A DNA stretch of 64,000 nucleotides, taken from positions 372,001 through 436,000 of the forward strand of contig NZ_JABGCG010000001.1 in the NCBI RefSeq assembly GCF_019799925.1. Direction: 5' to 3'. Below the pieces are notes generated by a model. It saw nothing but the letters and a program-made list of their open reading frames with translations. It was not told the origin of the DNA and made no database searches. This document shows positions 43,927 through 53,063 of the stretch, piece by piece. The translations under genes were made by a program, and so were the position numbers. Source of the DNA: Blastococcus sp. CPCC 205250 (lineage in GTDB: Bacteria > Actinomycetota > Actinomycetes > Mycobacteriales > Geodermatophilaceae). Position 1 is the first letter of the stretch; each line of letters opens with the position of its first letter.

Positions 43927-44703
43927 GTGACCGTGGACCTCACTGGAGCATCAGCACTCGTCGTCGGCGGCGCCGGCGGGTTCGGCGAGCAGACCGTGCG
44001 CAAGTACGCGGCCGAGGGCCTCAAGGTGGTCATCGCCGACGTCGCGGAGGAGAAGGCCACCGCCATCGCGGCCGAGCTCGGCGACGGCGTGGTGTTCGTG
44101 CACACCGACGTCACCAGCGACGAGTCCGTCGACGCCGCGATCGCGAGAGCGCAGTCGCTCGGCCCGCTCCGCGTCACCGTCATCGTCAACGGCGGCCCGG
44201 GTGGCGGCGCGGCGCAGCGGATCGTCTCCCGCGACGGCAAGCCCATGCCGATGGAGGCGTTCCTCCAGACGACCGAGTACTACTACACGGCCACCTACCG
44301 GGTGCTCTCCCGCGCCGCCGCCTCGATGCAGGGCAACGAGCCGCTCGAGGACGGCCAGCGCGGTGTCGTGATCATGACCGCGAGCATCGCCGGGTTCGAG
44401 GCCGCGCCCGGCCAGACCAGCTACGCGATGGCCAAGGGCGGCGTCATCGCCCTCACCCTGGCCGCGGCCCGCGACCTGGCGCCGGCGGGCATCCGGGTCA
44501 TGGGCATCGCCCCCGGCACGTTCCTCACGCCGGCCTTCCCGGACCCGGTCAAGGCCGACGAGACCTTCGGCAAGATGGTGCTCAACCCCAAGCGGATGGG
44601 CCGCCCCGTCGAGTACGCGAAGCTGGCGTACCAGATCGCGGAGAACGACTACCTCAACGGCTACGTCATCCGGCTGGACGGCGGCCTGCGCTTCGGCGCC
44701 TGA
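43927..44703 (+). CDS. SDR oxidoreductase, 3-hydroxyacyl-CoA dehydrogenase type 2-like
   Basis: The product is 258 residues from the GTG at 43927; a second in-frame GTG at 43933 is possible. VVGGAGGFGEQTVRKYAAEG is the cofactor motif, VNGGPGG replaces the usual NNAG, serine and tyrosine-lysine are in MTASIAGFEAAPGQTSYAMAKGG, and GIAPGTFLTPAF and LDGGLRFGA end the protein. The layout with RIVSRDGKPMPMEAF insertion is that of HSD10-like enzymes acting in fatty-acid or branched-chain acyl-CoA oxidation. It converges with a TetR gene with a strong hairpin between. Confidence 0.9.
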   Translation: MTVDLTGASALVVGGAGGFGEQTVRKYAAEGLKVVIADVAEEKATAIAAELGDGVVFVHTDVTSDESVDAAIARAQSLGPLRVTVIVNGGPGGGAAQRIVSRDGKPMPMEAFLQTTEYYYTATYRVLSRAAASMQGNEPLEDGQRGVVIMTASIAGFEAAPGQTSYAMAKGGVIALTLAAARDLAPAGIRVMGIAPGTFLTPAFPDPVKADETFGKMVLNPKRMGRPVEYAKLAYQIAENDYLNGYVIRLDGGLRFGA

Positions 44704-44711
44704 TCCCGGCT

Positions 44712-44737
44712 CCCGGGGGGCGTGGCCGCCCCCCGGG
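44712..44737. terminator. Bidirectional terminator hairpin
   Basis: CCCGGGGGGCG (44712-44722) and CGCCCCCCGGG (44727-44737) form an 11-bp stem with loop TGGC, filling the gap between the SDR stop and the TetR stop. Confidence 0.8.
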
Positions 44738-45388
44738 TCACCCCGGCGAGCCGGGCCGGTCCAGCCCGGCCGAGAGCTCGCCCAGCACGGCGTCGAGCTC
44801 GGTGCGCAGCACCGCGAACGGGGGGACGGCGCCCGTGCCGGGGGCGCCGTCGAGCCACCGGTCCAGCGCGATGCGCATCGCCGCCAGGGCGGTCGTCGCG
44901 CACAGCCGCGGGTAGACGGAGGCGGCGGGCTCCTCCGTGCCGCCCACGCGTTCGGCGATGGCCTCGGCGAGGGCGGTCTCCTGCGCGGCGAGCGCGGCCA
45001 GCAGCTGGGGGACCAGCGACCGCTCGCCCCGGATGACCAGCAGCGTGGCGACGTGGTCGCGGTCGTCGGCCACCGCGCGGTCGAGGACGACGAGCGCCGC
45101 CTCGCGCAGTGCCCGCAGGACCGACTCGTCCCGCGGGCGGGCGCGGAACTCGGCGACGAAGGCGAGGAAGTCGCCGGCCGCTCCGGCGACCACGGCCTCC
45201 TCCTTGCTGGAGAAGTAGTTGAAGAACGTCCGCAGGGCGACGTCGGCCTCGGTCGCGATCTGCTCGAGGGTCACGTTCTCCACGCCGTCCCGCACGGCCA
45301 GCCGCATGGCGGCGTCGCGGATCGCGGCCCGCGTGGCCGTCTTCTTCCGCTCGCGCCGCCCCGCCGTCGTCGGCCCCGCCGTCGTCAC
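44738..45388 (-). CDS. TetR family transcriptional regulator
   Basis: The product is 216 residues from the GTG at 45388. The N-terminal helix-turn-helix reads RAAIRDAAMRLAVRDGVENVTLEQIATEADVALRTFFNYFSSKEE, split here for its two parts: TLEQIATEADVALRT and FFNYFSSKEE are the recognition part and the signature. The C-terminal ligand domain is all-helical. It lies 103 bases from the P450 gene on the same strand, and the twin TGCACGnCGTGCA sites before the P450 and ferredoxin genes are likely targets. A GTGCAC-centred palindrome in front of its own gene suggests autoregulation. Confidence 0.92.
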   Translation of the reverse strand: MTTAGPTTAGRRERKKTATRAAIRDAAMRLAVRDGVENVTLEQIATEADVALRTFFNYFSSKEEAVVAGAAGDFLAFVAEFRARPRDESVLRALREAALVVLDRAVADDRDHVATLLVIRGERSLVPQLLAALAAQETALAEAIAERVGGTEEPAASVYPRLCATTALAAMRIALDRWLDGAPGTGAVPPFAVLRTELDAVLGELSAGLDRPGSPG

Positions 45389-45401
45389 CGCCGTCCCCGA
45401 T

Positions 45402-45415
45402 CGCCGTGCACGGCG
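45402..45415. promoter_or_regulatory. Palindrome CGCCGTGCACGGCG upstream of the TetR gene
   Basis: Perfect 14-bp palindrome 13 nt upstream of the TetR start codon. It contains the TGCACGGCG half shared with the operators at 46850-46879, so it may be an autoregulatory site. Confidence 0.45.
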
Positions 45416-45491
45416 ACATGTGTACCCGGAGCGGCGACCGCCGCCTGCGCCCCCGTGGTGCGCAGGCCGCCCCGCGGGACCGCCCGCCCCG

Positions 45492-46805
45492 TCACGCCCA
45501 GGTGACGGGCAGCGCGTGGAGCCCGTAGATGAGCATCTCGTTCTTCACCGGCACCTCCTCGACGGGCACCGCCAGGCGCAGGCCGGGCAGGCGGGTGACC
45601 AGCTCCTCGAGCCCGATCCGCATCTCGATGCGCGCGAGCTGCTGCCCGAGGCACTGGTGCACGCCGTGCCCGAAGGCCAGGTGCGAGCTGCGCGGCCGGG
45701 TGACGTCGAACCGGTCGGGATCGGGGAAGTGCGCCGGGTCCCGGTTCACCTCGGGGGTGGCCAGGACGACCGTCGCGCCGGCCGGGATCTCCACGCCGCC
45801 GAGGGTCAGGTCCTCGGTGGCGATCCGGGTGACACCGAGCTGCACGATGCTCAGGTAGCGCAGCAGCTCCTCGACCGCGTCGTCGAACAGGGAGCGGTCC
45901 GCGCGCAGGGCCGCCAGCTGCTCGGGGTGCGTCAGCAGGGCGAGGGCGCCCAGGCTCAGCATGTTCGCCGTCGTCTCGTGCCCGGCGCCCAGCAGGACCA
46001 GGGACATGTCGACCAGCTGCGCGTCGGTCAGCGCGGGGTCCGTGGCGCGCACGAGCCCGGAGAGGATGTCGTCGCCCGGGTCCTCGCGCTTGCCCGCGAC
46101 CAGCCGCTGCATGAACGCGTACAGCTCACCGCCCGCGACGGCCTTCTCCTCCTCGCTGGCCTCGACGTTCGTGCCCACCGAGGTGTTGTGCTGGAAGGCC
46201 TCGCGGTCGCCGGGGTCGACGCCGAGCAGCTCGCAGATCATCAGCGAGGGGATCGGGAGCGCGTACGAGGACACCAGGTCGGCCTCGGTCCCGGCCGCGC
46301 GCATCGCCTCGATCTGCCCGGCGGCGATCTCCCGCAGCCGCGACTCGAGGGCCTGCATCCGGCGCACGGTGAACTGGCCGGTCAGCAACCGCCGCAGCCG
46401 GGTGTGCTCGGGCGGGTCCATGAAGACGAAGTAGCCGTCGCTGCGGGGTGGCGCGTCGGCGGCGGAGACGACGGGACACCCGCCCCGCTCGGCCGCCGCG
46501 CCCATGGCCGCTACCTCGTCAGCGGAGAACGACGTCGCCTCGCGGTTGCGGAGCTTGTCCGCGCTGAACCGGGGATCGGCCAGCACGGTGCGGCCCTCGT
46601 CGAAGCCGGTCACCAGGTAGGCGGTGATGCCGGTGAGCAGGCGGAACGGCTGCACCGCGCCGCGGCCACGCCGCTCCACGATGCCCGGCGCCGGGTCGAA
46701 CGGGCAGCCGGGCGGGTGCTCCACCAGGTCCGCCGCGATCGGACGGCGGATGTCGATGGTGACCCGCTCCGCGGTGCCCTCGGTCTGCGCGCTGTCGGTG
46801 CTCAT
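45492..46805 (-). CDS. Cytochrome P450
   Basis: The product is 437 residues from the ATG at 46805. I-helix oxygen-binding segment LLGAGHETTANML, ExxR in VEELLRYLSIVQLGVTR, and the heme-ligand loop FGHGVHQCLGQQLARIE are all present. SADKLRNREATSF near residue 80 and MDPPEHTRLRRLL are typical of CYP105/CYP107-like soluble bacterial P450s. Its redox partner is the divergent [3Fe-4S] ferredoxin gene. Expression is likely repressed through the twin palindromes just upstream, one of which overlaps the region before a TAGCGT -10 on the minus strand (46840-46835). Confidence 0.96.
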   Translation of the reverse strand: MSTDSAQTEGTAERVTIDIRRPIAADLVEHPPGCPFDPAPGIVERRGRGAVQPFRLLTGITAYLVTGFDEGRTVLADPRFSADKLRNREATSFSADEVAAMGAAAERGGCPVVSAADAPPRSDGYFVFMDPPEHTRLRRLLTGQFTVRRMQALESRLREIAAGQIEAMRAAGTEADLVSSYALPIPSLMICELLGVDPGDREAFQHNTSVGTNVEASEEEKAVAGGELYAFMQRLVAGKREDPGDDILSGLVRATDPALTDAQLVDMSLVLLGAGHETTANMLSLGALALLTHPEQLAALRADRSLFDDAVEELLRYLSIVQLGVTRIATEDLTLGGVEIPAGATVVLATPEVNRDPAHFPDPDRFDVTRPRSSHLAFGHGVHQCLGQQLARIEMRIGLEELVTRLPGLRLAVPVEEVPVKNEMLIYGLHALPVTWA

Positions 46806-46849
46806 CGGAGTCCTCTCGGCCGGTGTGCCGCCGAACGCTAGCCTCTCCG

Positions 46850-46879
46850 TGCACGGCGTGCACTCATGCACGTCGTGCA
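46850..46879. promoter_or_regulatory. Twin TetR-type operators TGCACGnCGTGCA
   Basis: Two perfect 13-bp palindromes, TGCACGGCGTGCA at 46850-46862 and TGCACGTCGTGCA at 46867-46879, lie in the divergent promoter between the P450 and ferredoxin genes. Their centres are 17 bp apart. The first covers the likely -35 area of the P450 promoter. The arrangement suggests cooperative repression by the nearby TetR protein. Confidence 0.75.
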
Positions 46880-46896
46880 TCGACCGGGGAGGCGCC

Positions 46897-47091
46897 GTGT
46901 TCGTGCAGACCGACCGCAGCAGGTGCATCGGAGCCGGTCAGTGCGTGGTCGCCGCGCCCGGGGTGTTCGACCAGGACGAGGACGACGGCCTCGTCGTGCT
47001 CCTGGACCCCTCGCCGGCCGAGGAGCAGCACGCGGCGGCGCGCGAGGCGGCGGCAACCTGTCCGGCGGCGGTGATCACGCTCCGCGCGTGA
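46897..47091 (+). CDS. [3Fe-4S] ferredoxin (P450 partner)
   Basis: The product is 64 residues from the GTG at 46897 after GGGGAGG. Three cluster cysteines are seen: CIGAGQC (Cys10 and Cys16) and the later TCPAAVI; the fourth position of a [4Fe-4S] site is alanine or glycine, giving the 3Fe type. PGVFDQDEDDGLVVLLD is the usual middle. These small ferredoxins feed electrons to P450s. Its stop overlaps the next start (GTGA). Confidence 0.94.
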   Translation: MFVQTDRSRCIGAGQCVVAAPGVFDQDEDDGLVVLLDPSPAEEQHAAAREAAATCPAAVITLRA

Positions 47092-47420
47092 GGCGCGCCA
47101 GGCTCTTCCGCTCGGCGCCGGACCTCGCCGCCCTCCACGCCGACGACGGGGTCTTCGCCGGTGGTGGCACCGGCGGGGACGACGGCGTCGGCCGCGCGGC
47201 GCTCGAGGCGTTCGCGGCCGGGCTCGCCGGCGGGTCGGTGCACCGGCTGTCGCTCGACCACGTCATCGACGTCGACGGCGACGAGGCCGTCTGCCGCTCC
47301 TCGATCGTGGTGCTGGCAGGCACCGCCGTGGTGGGTGCCGGCCGGGTCACCGACCACCTGCGCCGGATCGGCGGCGCCTGGCGGATCGCCCGCCGCACCT
47401 CCACCCCCGACCCTGCCTGA
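47088..47420 (+). CDS. SnoaL/NTF2-like small protein
   Basis: The product is 110 residues from a GTG that overlaps the ferredoxin stop. The sequence (SAPDLAALHADDGVFAGG, LEAFAAGLAGGSVHRLSLDH, CRSSIVVLAGTAVVGAGRV, DHLRRIGGAWRIARRTS) matches a short NTF2/SnoaL cone fold, though it lacks the usual first helix. Such proteins isomerise, cyclise or just bind small molecules. Its coupling with ferredoxin suggests it acts on the P450 substrate or product. Confidence 0.75.
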   Translation: MRRARLFRSAPDLAALHADDGVFAGGGTGGDDGVGRAALEAFAAGLAGGSVHRLSLDHVIDVDGDEAVCRSSIVVLAGTAVVGAGRVTDHLRRIGGAWRIARRTSTPDPA

Positions 47421-47435
47421 GGCCGGGCGCGGCGA

Positions 47436-47477
47436 GCGCTCGTGACGGTTCCCGGGGTCCGGACACCGCCACGAGCG
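47436..47477. repeat. Terminator-like palindrome
   Basis: GCGCTCGTGACGGT (47436-47449) pairs with ACCGCCACGAGCGC (47464-47477) except for one base; the 14-nt centre CCCGGGG could pair on itself. It follows the SnoaL-like gene and precedes the end of a convergent gene. Its GCTCGTG outer end resembles family A, but the rest differs. Confidence 0.65.
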
Positions 47478-47498
47478 CAGGGCGATCAGCTGCCGCGG

Positions 47499-47837
47499 TC
47501 AGGCGGAGGCGCGGACCGCCAGCGGGTGGTGGTGGCACCGGCCGGCGGAGGTCGCCCGGGCCGCGCACGGGGCGCCGGCCTTGGTGAGGCCACCGCTGTC
47601 GCCGCACCGGGCGGGCTGCGCGGGGACGGGGGTGGGCGGAGTGGGCACGGTCCGCAGGAACGGGACGACGATGCCGGCGGGCTCGACGGCCGCTGCTGCC
47701 GTCGACGACTCGACGGGAGCGGCGAGCGTCGGCTCGGCGGCGGGGGCCTGCAGCTGCAGGCGGCGGTGCCGGACCGTGGCTGCGGTCAGTCCGGCGGTGA
47801 AGGCGGCGAGGGCGGTGGCGACGTGGCTGGCGCGCAT
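47499..47837 (-). CDS. Small exported or anchored protein with a Cys/His-rich TKxGxPC motif
   Basis: The product is 112 residues from the ATG at 47837, with GAGGAGG immediately before it. Residues 1-25 form a hydrophobic helix (SHVATALAAFTAGLTAATV), the middle is Ala/Pro-rich, and the end reads CGDSGGLTKAGAPCAARA then GRCHHH. This C-x3-TKxGxPC-xn-GRCxxH pattern resembles the short DUF5763-type zinc-knuckle found alone or appended to many bacterial proteins. Function unknown. Confidence 0.6.
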   Translation of the reverse strand: MRASHVATALAAFTAGLTAATVRHRRLQLQAPAAEPTLAAPVESSTAAAAVEPAGIVVPFLRTVPTPPTPVPAQPARCGDSGGLTKAGAPCAARATSAGRCHHHPLAVRASA

Positions 47838-47998
47838 GCCCTCCTCATCGGCAGCCGGCGACCCCGGCGGGAAGCACGGCGTGGTGCGGATGGTGCTGAC
47901 GGGGCACGCGGGGTCCCGGAGGGCGCCGTGGACGGATCGGTCCGCCACGCCGGGTCGTGGTCCGCGGACCCGGCGCGCGCGGCTGTCACCGTCGTCAC

Positions 47999-48211
47999 AT
48001 GCACGCCCACCGGAACACCCCGCCCCCGGCCGCCGACGAGCAGCACCGCGTCCGCTACCTGCACCTGGTCGCCGCCGCCCGCGTCGCGGCCCTGCGGCCC
48101 ACCAGCGAGCAGCAGGTCGCCGACGTCGTCCGGGTCACGGTGGACGACGAGGTCGACACCACCACGTTCCGCGCCATCGTCACCGACGTCTCGCGGGACG
48201 TCCTGCCCTGA
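47999..48211 (+). CDS. Small hypothetical protein
   Basis: The product is 70 residues from the ATG at 47999. It reads as a histidine-rich start (MHAHRNTPPP), a helix (VRYLHLVAAARVAALRPTSE) and a C-terminal part with QVADVVRVTVDDEVDTTTF. The conserved-looking charged pattern and adjacency to the SelO stop (10 nt) support a real gene, but I know of no family. Confidence 0.5.
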   Translation: MHAHRNTPPPAADEQHRVRYLHLVAAARVAALRPTSEQQVADVVRVTVDDEVDTTTFRAIVTDVSRDVLP

Positions 48212-48221
48212 CCTCGCCGGG

Positions 48222-49688
48222 TCAGGTGCCGCAGAACGTCCGGTACGCGGCGCCGAAGTCCTCCGGGGCGGGGGCGGCGTAGCGGTCGAGGCCGGGCCGC
48301 TCCTCGAACGGCCGGGTGACGACGTCCAGCAGCCGGCCCAGCGGCTCGAGGTCGCCCCCGGTCGCCGCCTCGAGGGCCTCCTCCACGAGGTGGTTGCGGG
48401 GGATGTAGACGGGGTTGACGCGGTCCATGGCCGCGGCGTCCGGCTCCAGGGCGCCCCACCGCTGGAGCCACGTGTCGACGCCGGCCAGGTCCAGGAACAG
48501 GTTGCGCGCCGGGTCGACGTCCCCACGGGCGGCGGAGCCCAGCGCCCGGAAGAACGACGTGTGGTCGACGTGGCCGGCCTGCAGCAGCTCGAGCAGCTCC
48601 TCGGCCAGCGGGCCGGTGGCCGCGTCGTCGAGCCCCTCGGGCAGGCCCAGCTTGGCCCGCATGCCCGCGGTCCACGCGGCGCTGTACTGCGGCCGGAAGC
48701 GGGTCAGGGCCGCCACCGCCAGCTCCACCGCCGGCTCCTGCTCCTCGGCGAGCAGGGGCAGGAGCGACTCGGCGAGCCGGGCGAGGTTCCACTCGGCGAT
48801 CAGCGGCTGGTTGCCGTAGGCGTAGCGGCCGCCGGCGTCGATCGAGCTGTACACGGTGGCCGGGTCGACGGCCTCCATGAACGCGCACGGGCCGTAGTCG
48901 ATGGTCTCGCCGGAGATCGTCGCGTTGTCGGTGTTCATCACCCCGTGGACGAACCCGACGAGCATCCACTGCGCCACCAGTGACGCCTGGGCGGCCACGA
49001 CCGCCTCGTACAGCGCCAGGTACCGGTTCTCCGCCTCGGCTGCGGCCGGGTGGTGCCGCTCGATGGCGACGTCGGCGAGGCGGCGCAGCAGCTCGACGTC
49101 CCCGGTCGAGCGCGCGTACTGGAAGCTGCCCACGCGCAGGTGGCTGCTCGCGACCCGCGCGAGCACCGCGCCGGGCAGTGCCGTCTCCCGGTACACCGGC
49201 CGGCCGGTGGCCACCACGGCCAGGGCGCGGGTCGTCGGGATGCCCAGGGCGTGCATGGCCTCGCTGATGACGTACTCGCGCAGCATCGGGCCGACGGCGG
49301 CGAACCCGTCGCCACCGCGGGAGAACGGCGTGGGGCCGGAGCCCTTGAGGTGCAGGTCGCGCACGCGGCCGTCGGCGTCCACCAGCTCACCGAGCAGCAG
49401 GGCCCGGCCGTCGCCGAGGCGCGGGTTGTACCCGCCGAACTGGTGCCCCGCGTAGGCCTGCGCCACCGGGCGCGCGCCCGGCGGGACGGCGTTGCCGACC
49501 AGGAACCGCACGCCGTCGGCGCCGCGCAGTGCGGCCGGGTCGAGCCCGAGCTCGGCGGCGAGCGGCTCGTTGAGCACGAGCAGCTGCGGGTCCGGTGCCG
49601 CCTCGGCGTGCCAGGGGAGTGCCATCTCGGGCAGCTCGCGGGCGAAGCGGTCGTCGAGGGGGACGGTCGACGGCGGGGCGCTGGTCAC
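48222..49688 (-). CDS. selO: Protein adenylyltransferase SelO (YdiU/UPF0061)
   Basis: The product is 488 residues from the GTG at 49688. Conserved pseudokinase segments are [24 protein letters not shown], seen here as [17 protein letters not shown] plus LLGE, then [17 protein letters not shown], and [21 protein letters not shown] with the catalytic DYGP. SelO transfers AMP to Ser, Thr and Tyr of redox proteins. The protein ends FCGT: cysteine stands in the third-last position, where vertebrate SelO has selenocysteine. It is full length. Confidence 0.96.
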   Translation of the reverse strand: MTSAPPSTVPLDDRFARELPEMALPWHAEAAPDPQLLVLNEPLAAELGLDPAALRGADGVRFLVGNAVPPGARPVAQAYAGHQFGGYNPRLGDGRALLLGELVDADGRVRDLHLKGSGPTPFSRGGDGFAAVGPMLREYVISEAMHALGIPTTRALAVVATGRPVYRETALPGAVLARVASSHLRVGSFQYARSTGDVELLRRLADVAIERHHPAAAEAENRYLALYEAVVAAQASLVAQWMLVGFVHGVMNTDNATISGETIDYGPCAFMEAVDPATVYSSIDAGGRYAYGNQPLIAEWNLARLAESLLPLLAEEQEPAVELAVAALTRFRPQYSAAWTAGMRAKLGLPEGLDDAATGPLAEELLELLQAGHVDHTSFFRALGSAARGDVDPARNLFLDLAGVDTWLQRWGALEPDAAAMDRVNPVYIPRNHLVEEALEAATGGDLEPLGRLLDVVTRPFEERPGLDRYAAPAPEDFGAAYRTFCGT

Positions 49689-49855
49689 CCTCTCGACGGT
49701 ACGACCCGCGGGGCGCCCGCACCGGACGAGCGCGGGCGTCACGGCGGTCCCACCCGCCCCGTGTCGCGCGGCGCGTGCCGGAGGACCCGGCGCCGACCCG
49801 CCACGCTGCCGCGGCGACGTCCCGCCCGGGCGACGCCTCGACCCCGGGGAGAACC

Positions 49856-52093
49856 GTGCCGCCGCGCGCCGCCGTCCGTGCCGCCCTGCTGACCTGCGCC
49901 GTCGCCGGCGTGGGCCTCGCGCCGGTGTTCCTCCCGGGGGTGGCCGCGGCCGCCCCGGGGGACACCGTGACCGTCACCGACTGCACCGAGGCCGCCCTGC
50001 GCGCGGCGATCGGGGCGGCTCCGGCCGGCGGCACCGTCGCCATCGCCTGCGACGACCCGATCCCGGTCACCGCCGCCGGCGGCAGCACGATCGTCGTGGA
50101 CAAGACGCTGACCATCAGCGGCACCGGGCACGACGTGGTGGTCGACGGCGGCCTGCAGACGTCGCTGTTCGCGGTCCAGGCCCCGGCCGGCGCGACGGCG
50201 GAGACCCTGCCGACCGTCACCCTCCGGGACCTGACGCTGACCCGCGGCTGGGCGCAGGACACCGGCTACGTCGGCGGAGGTGCCGTGTTCAACGGGGCCC
50301 ACCTCGTCGTGGACGGCGTCGCCTTCACCGACAACCACGCCTTCAACCGGGGTGGGGCGATCCTCTCCGAGGGGTTCGGGACCACGACCGTCCTCGACAG
50401 CACGTTCACCGGCAACAGCGTCACGTGCCCGCTGGACGGATCCGGCGGCGGTGCGATCGCCGTCCGGCAGCGCGGGCAGACGACGATCACCGGGTCAACG
50501 TTCACCGGGAACACCGCGACCGGCAACGCCTCGGGCGGCGCCGTGCTGGCCTGGGTGTCCAGCGGCTTCAGTGGCTTCCCCGCGGTGCCGCCGCCCAGCC
50601 CGCTGCCGCCGTCCCCCCTCAGCTCGCCGCTCGTCATCTCCGACAGCGCCTTCACCGGCAACCGCACGACGGTCACCGGCTTCGCCGCCCTCGACGAGCA
50701 GCGGATGTACGGGGGCGGGGCGGTGGCCGCGTTCGACCACCCGCTCACCGTCACCGGCACCCTCTTCCAGGACAACGCGGTCGAGTCGATCATCGGCTAC
50801 GGCGGCGCCGTCCTCGCCGCCTCGATCCGCGACGTGCCCACGGTGCTCACCACGGTCGACGTCCTCGACAACGGCTTCGCCGACCGGCAGGGCGTGCACC
50901 CGGCGAACGGCCTCGGCGGCGGCATCGCGCTGCACGGCACGCCGGCGACGGTCGACGACGCCATCGTCGACGGCAACCGCGCCTTCGTCGGCGGTGGCCT
51001 GTTCACCCGCGGCGCCCCGGTCGAACTGGTCTCCTCGACGGTGGACGCGAACACCGCCGGAGCGGTCGACGACGGTGACGACAACCACGGCGCGGCGCTG
51101 GCCACCCGGGGCCCGCTCGTCGTCCGCGACACCCGCATGGTCGGCAACGCCAAGGGGACCTGCCTGGTGCTGCGCGACCCGGCCGCCGCCCCGGCCGGCG
51201 ACGTCGTGGTCGACGGCGGCGGCAACGAGGTCGAGGGCGCGGCGACGTGCTTCCGCGTCCCCGTGCCCCCGGCGCCGCCGGCGGCCACCGGCAGCCTCTC
51301 CTCGCCGGCCGCGCCGATCGAGCCGGGCGCGCCGGTCACGCTCGCCGGGAGCGGGTTCGCGCCGCACGCCCGCGTCACGCTGGCCGCCTATCCGCTGGTC
51401 GCCGCGGCCGAGCCCGGCCTGGCCGCCGCCGCGGCGGCCCCGGTCGACCTCGGCGCGAGCCCCGCCGACGCGTCCGGGGTGTTCGCCGGCGCGCCGGTCC
51501 TGCCCGGTGCCGGGGTCTGGCGTGTGGTGGCGCTCGGGGTGGACGGGTCGGGGGCGCCGGTGACGCTGTCGACGGTCGTGGTGGTCGCCGCCGCCGGCAC
51601 CGACGTCGCCCCGGTCGTCACCCAGCAGCCGTCGTCGGCCGCCGGTCCCGCGGGGACGACGGTCGTGCTCACCGCGGCCGCGGCCGGGGTCCCGGCGCCC
51701 ACCGTGCAGTGGCAGCGCTCGGACGACGGCGGGGCGGGCTGGACCGACGTCCCCGGTGCGACCGCGACCTCGCTGTCCGTGCCGGTCCTGGCCGTCAGCG
51801 CGTCCTACCGCGCGGTGTTCACGAACGTCGCCGGCACCGCGACGAGCGCGGTCGCCGTGGTCGGCGGTCCCGCGGCGCCCCCGGGAGGCGGGCGCCCCGG
51901 GAGCGGCAGCGGGACGGTCCCGGCCGACGGCGGGGGAGTGAACCCGGCCGGTGCCGGGACCGGGGCCGGCGGCCTGGCGCGGACGGGCGCCGACCTCCTG
52001 CCGCTGGCCGGTGCGGGGGCGGCGTTCGTCCTGGCCGGCGCGGCTCTCGTGACCGGTGCCCGGCGCCGTCGGAACTCCTCGCCCGCACGCTGA
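49856..52093 (+). CDS. Secreted right-handed beta-helix protein with LAXTG sorting signal
   Basis: The product is 745 residues from the GTG at 49856 after GGGGAGA. A signal peptide ([20 protein letters not shown]) with probable cleavage after VAAAA is followed by a parallel beta-helix region of about 380 residues, with repeats like [30 protein letters not shown] and [10 protein letters not shown]. Next come an Ig-like or filamin-like domain (residues about 480-580) and an Ig-like WQRSDDGG domain near 620. The end has a Gly/Pro linker, LARTG, a hydrophobic span and RRRR. LAxTG is the signal of class E sortases of actinobacteria, so the protein is probably cell-wall attached. Pectate-lyase-like enzymatic residues were not identified; adhesion is another option. 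Confidence 0.88.
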   Translation: MPPRAAVRAALLTCAVAGVGLAPVFLPGVAAAAPGDTVTVTDCTEAALRAAIGAAPAGGTVAIACDDPIPVTAAGGSTIVVDKTLTISGTGHDVVVDGGLQTSLFAVQAPAGATAETLPTVTLRDLTLTRGWAQDTGYVGGGAVFNGAHLVVDGVAFTDNHAFNRGGAILSEGFGTTTVLDSTFTGNSVTCPLDGSGGGAIAVRQRGQTTITGSTFTGNTATGNASGGAVLAWVSSGFSGFPAVPPPSPLPPSPLSSPLVISDSAFTGNRTTVTGFAALDEQRMYGGGAVAAFDHPLTVTGTLFQDNAVESIIGYGGAVLAASIRDVPTVLTTVDVLDNGFADRQGVHPANGLGGGIALHGTPATVDDAIVDGNRAFVGGGLFTRGAPVELVSSTVDANTAGAVDDGDDNHGAALATRGPLVVRDTRMVGNAKGTCLVLRDPAAAPAGDVVVDGGGNEVEGAATCFRVPVPPAPPAATGSLSSPAAPIEPGAPVTLAGSGFAPHARVTLAAYPLVAAAEPGLAAAAAAPVDLGASPADASGVFAGAPVLPGAGVWRVVALGVDGSGAPVTLSTVVVVAAAGTDVAPVVTQQPSSAAGPAGTTVVLTAAAAGVPAPTVQWQRSDDGGAGWTDVPGATATSLSVPVLAVSASYRAVFTNVAGTATSAVAVVGGPAAPPGGGRPGSGSGTVPADGGGVNPAGAGTGAGGLARTGADLLPLAGAGAAFVLAGAALVTGARRRRNSSPAR

Positions 52094-52261
52094 CGCAGAC
52101 CCCGCGACGCTGACCGGCGCTCGGAACGCGCAGCGCGTCGGACGGTAGGCGCGGGCCCCTGGTGGGATCGGTGTGACGCAGGCCACTCTGGGGCCCGGCC
52201 GGGTGGTGGCGGCACGGTGCCGCGCGGGGGCGCCGTCCCCGGCCTCCCCGTGGAGGGCTTC

Positions 52262-52843
52262 ATGGACAGGGACAACTACATCGCGGAGCTGCCGTTCGGC
52301 CGGCCGGACATCGACCAGGAGGCGTTCGTCGCGCCGACCGCGGTCGTCGTCGGCGCCGTGACCCTGGGGCCGCACGCGAGCATCTGGTACGGGTCGGTGG
52401 CCAGGGCCGACGAGGAGCGCATCGTCATCGGCGCGGGCTCCAACGTGCAGGACGGCTGCACGCTGCACTCGGATCCGGGGTTCCCGCTGGTCGTGGGCCG
52501 CGGGGTGACCGTCGGGCACCGGGTGGTGCTGCACGGCGCGCTGGTCGACGACGACGTCCTCGTCGGCATGGGGAGCGTGGTGATGAACGGCGCGCACATC
52601 AGCGGGGCGTCGATCGTGGCCGCCGGCGCGGTCGTCACCCCGGGCACGCAGGTGCCCCCGTGGTCGGTGGTGGCCGGGGTGCCGGCGCGGGTGGTCCGGG
52701 CGGCGACGGAGGACGACCTGGCGCACATCCGGGCCAACGCGGAGAGCTACACCCGGCGACTGCCTGGCGCTCGTCGGGTCCGCCCGGTGGTACGGCGTCC
52801 GCTGCCCGCGGCCGGGATGGTCGCCGGCGACGGGATGTACTGA
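52262..52843 (+). CDS. Gamma-carbonic anhydrase-like hexapeptide protein
   Basis: The product is 193 residues from the ATG at 52262, preceded by GGAGGG. It has the left-handed beta-helix repeats and GSVARADEERIVIGAGSNVQD, then HSDPGFPLVVGRGVTVGHRVVLHG with zinc histidines, and VGMGSVVMNGAHI. These match the YrdA/PaaY gamma-carbonic anhydrase family; catalytic activity is not assured. The C-terminal 30 residues are extra and Arg-rich. The next gene starts 1 nt after its stop. Confidence 0.92.
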   Translation: MDRDNYIAELPFGRPDIDQEAFVAPTAVVVGAVTLGPHASIWYGSVARADEERIVIGAGSNVQDGCTLHSDPGFPLVVGRGVTVGHRVVLHGALVDDDVLVGMGSVVMNGAHISGASIVAAGAVVTPGTQVPPWSVVAGVPARVVRAATEDDLAHIRANAESYTRRLPGARRVRPVVRRPLPAAGMVAGDGMY

Positions 52844-52844
52844 C

Positions 52845-53063
52845 GTGGGCGGCGATCCGCGACCGGGCGAGGAGGACGTCGACCTCGACGAGGCCCAGGC
52901 GCTGTCGCGGGCGGCGGGCGGTGCCCCGGGTGACGAGCCGGACGCCGACGGGACGACGGGCACCGGCGAGTCCGGCACCGCCGTCGGCCGGGTGGCCGGG
53001 CAGGACGTCGGCTACGCAGGGGAGACCGGGGCGGAGCGGCGGGCCGAGGCACAAGGCAGGTAG
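52845..53063 (+). CDS. Small acidic hypothetical protein
   Basis: The product is 72 residues from a GTG one base after the carbonic anhydrase stop. It is disordered and acidic (GEEDVDLDEAQALSR, GDEPDADGTTGTGE) and ends VGYAGETGAERRAEAQGR, which looks conserved rather than random. Likely co-transcribed with the carbonic anhydrase. Function unknown. Confidence 0.55.
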   Translation: MGGDPRPGEEDVDLDEAQALSRAAGGAPGDEPDADGTTGTGESGTAVGRVAGQDVGYAGETGAERRAEAQGR

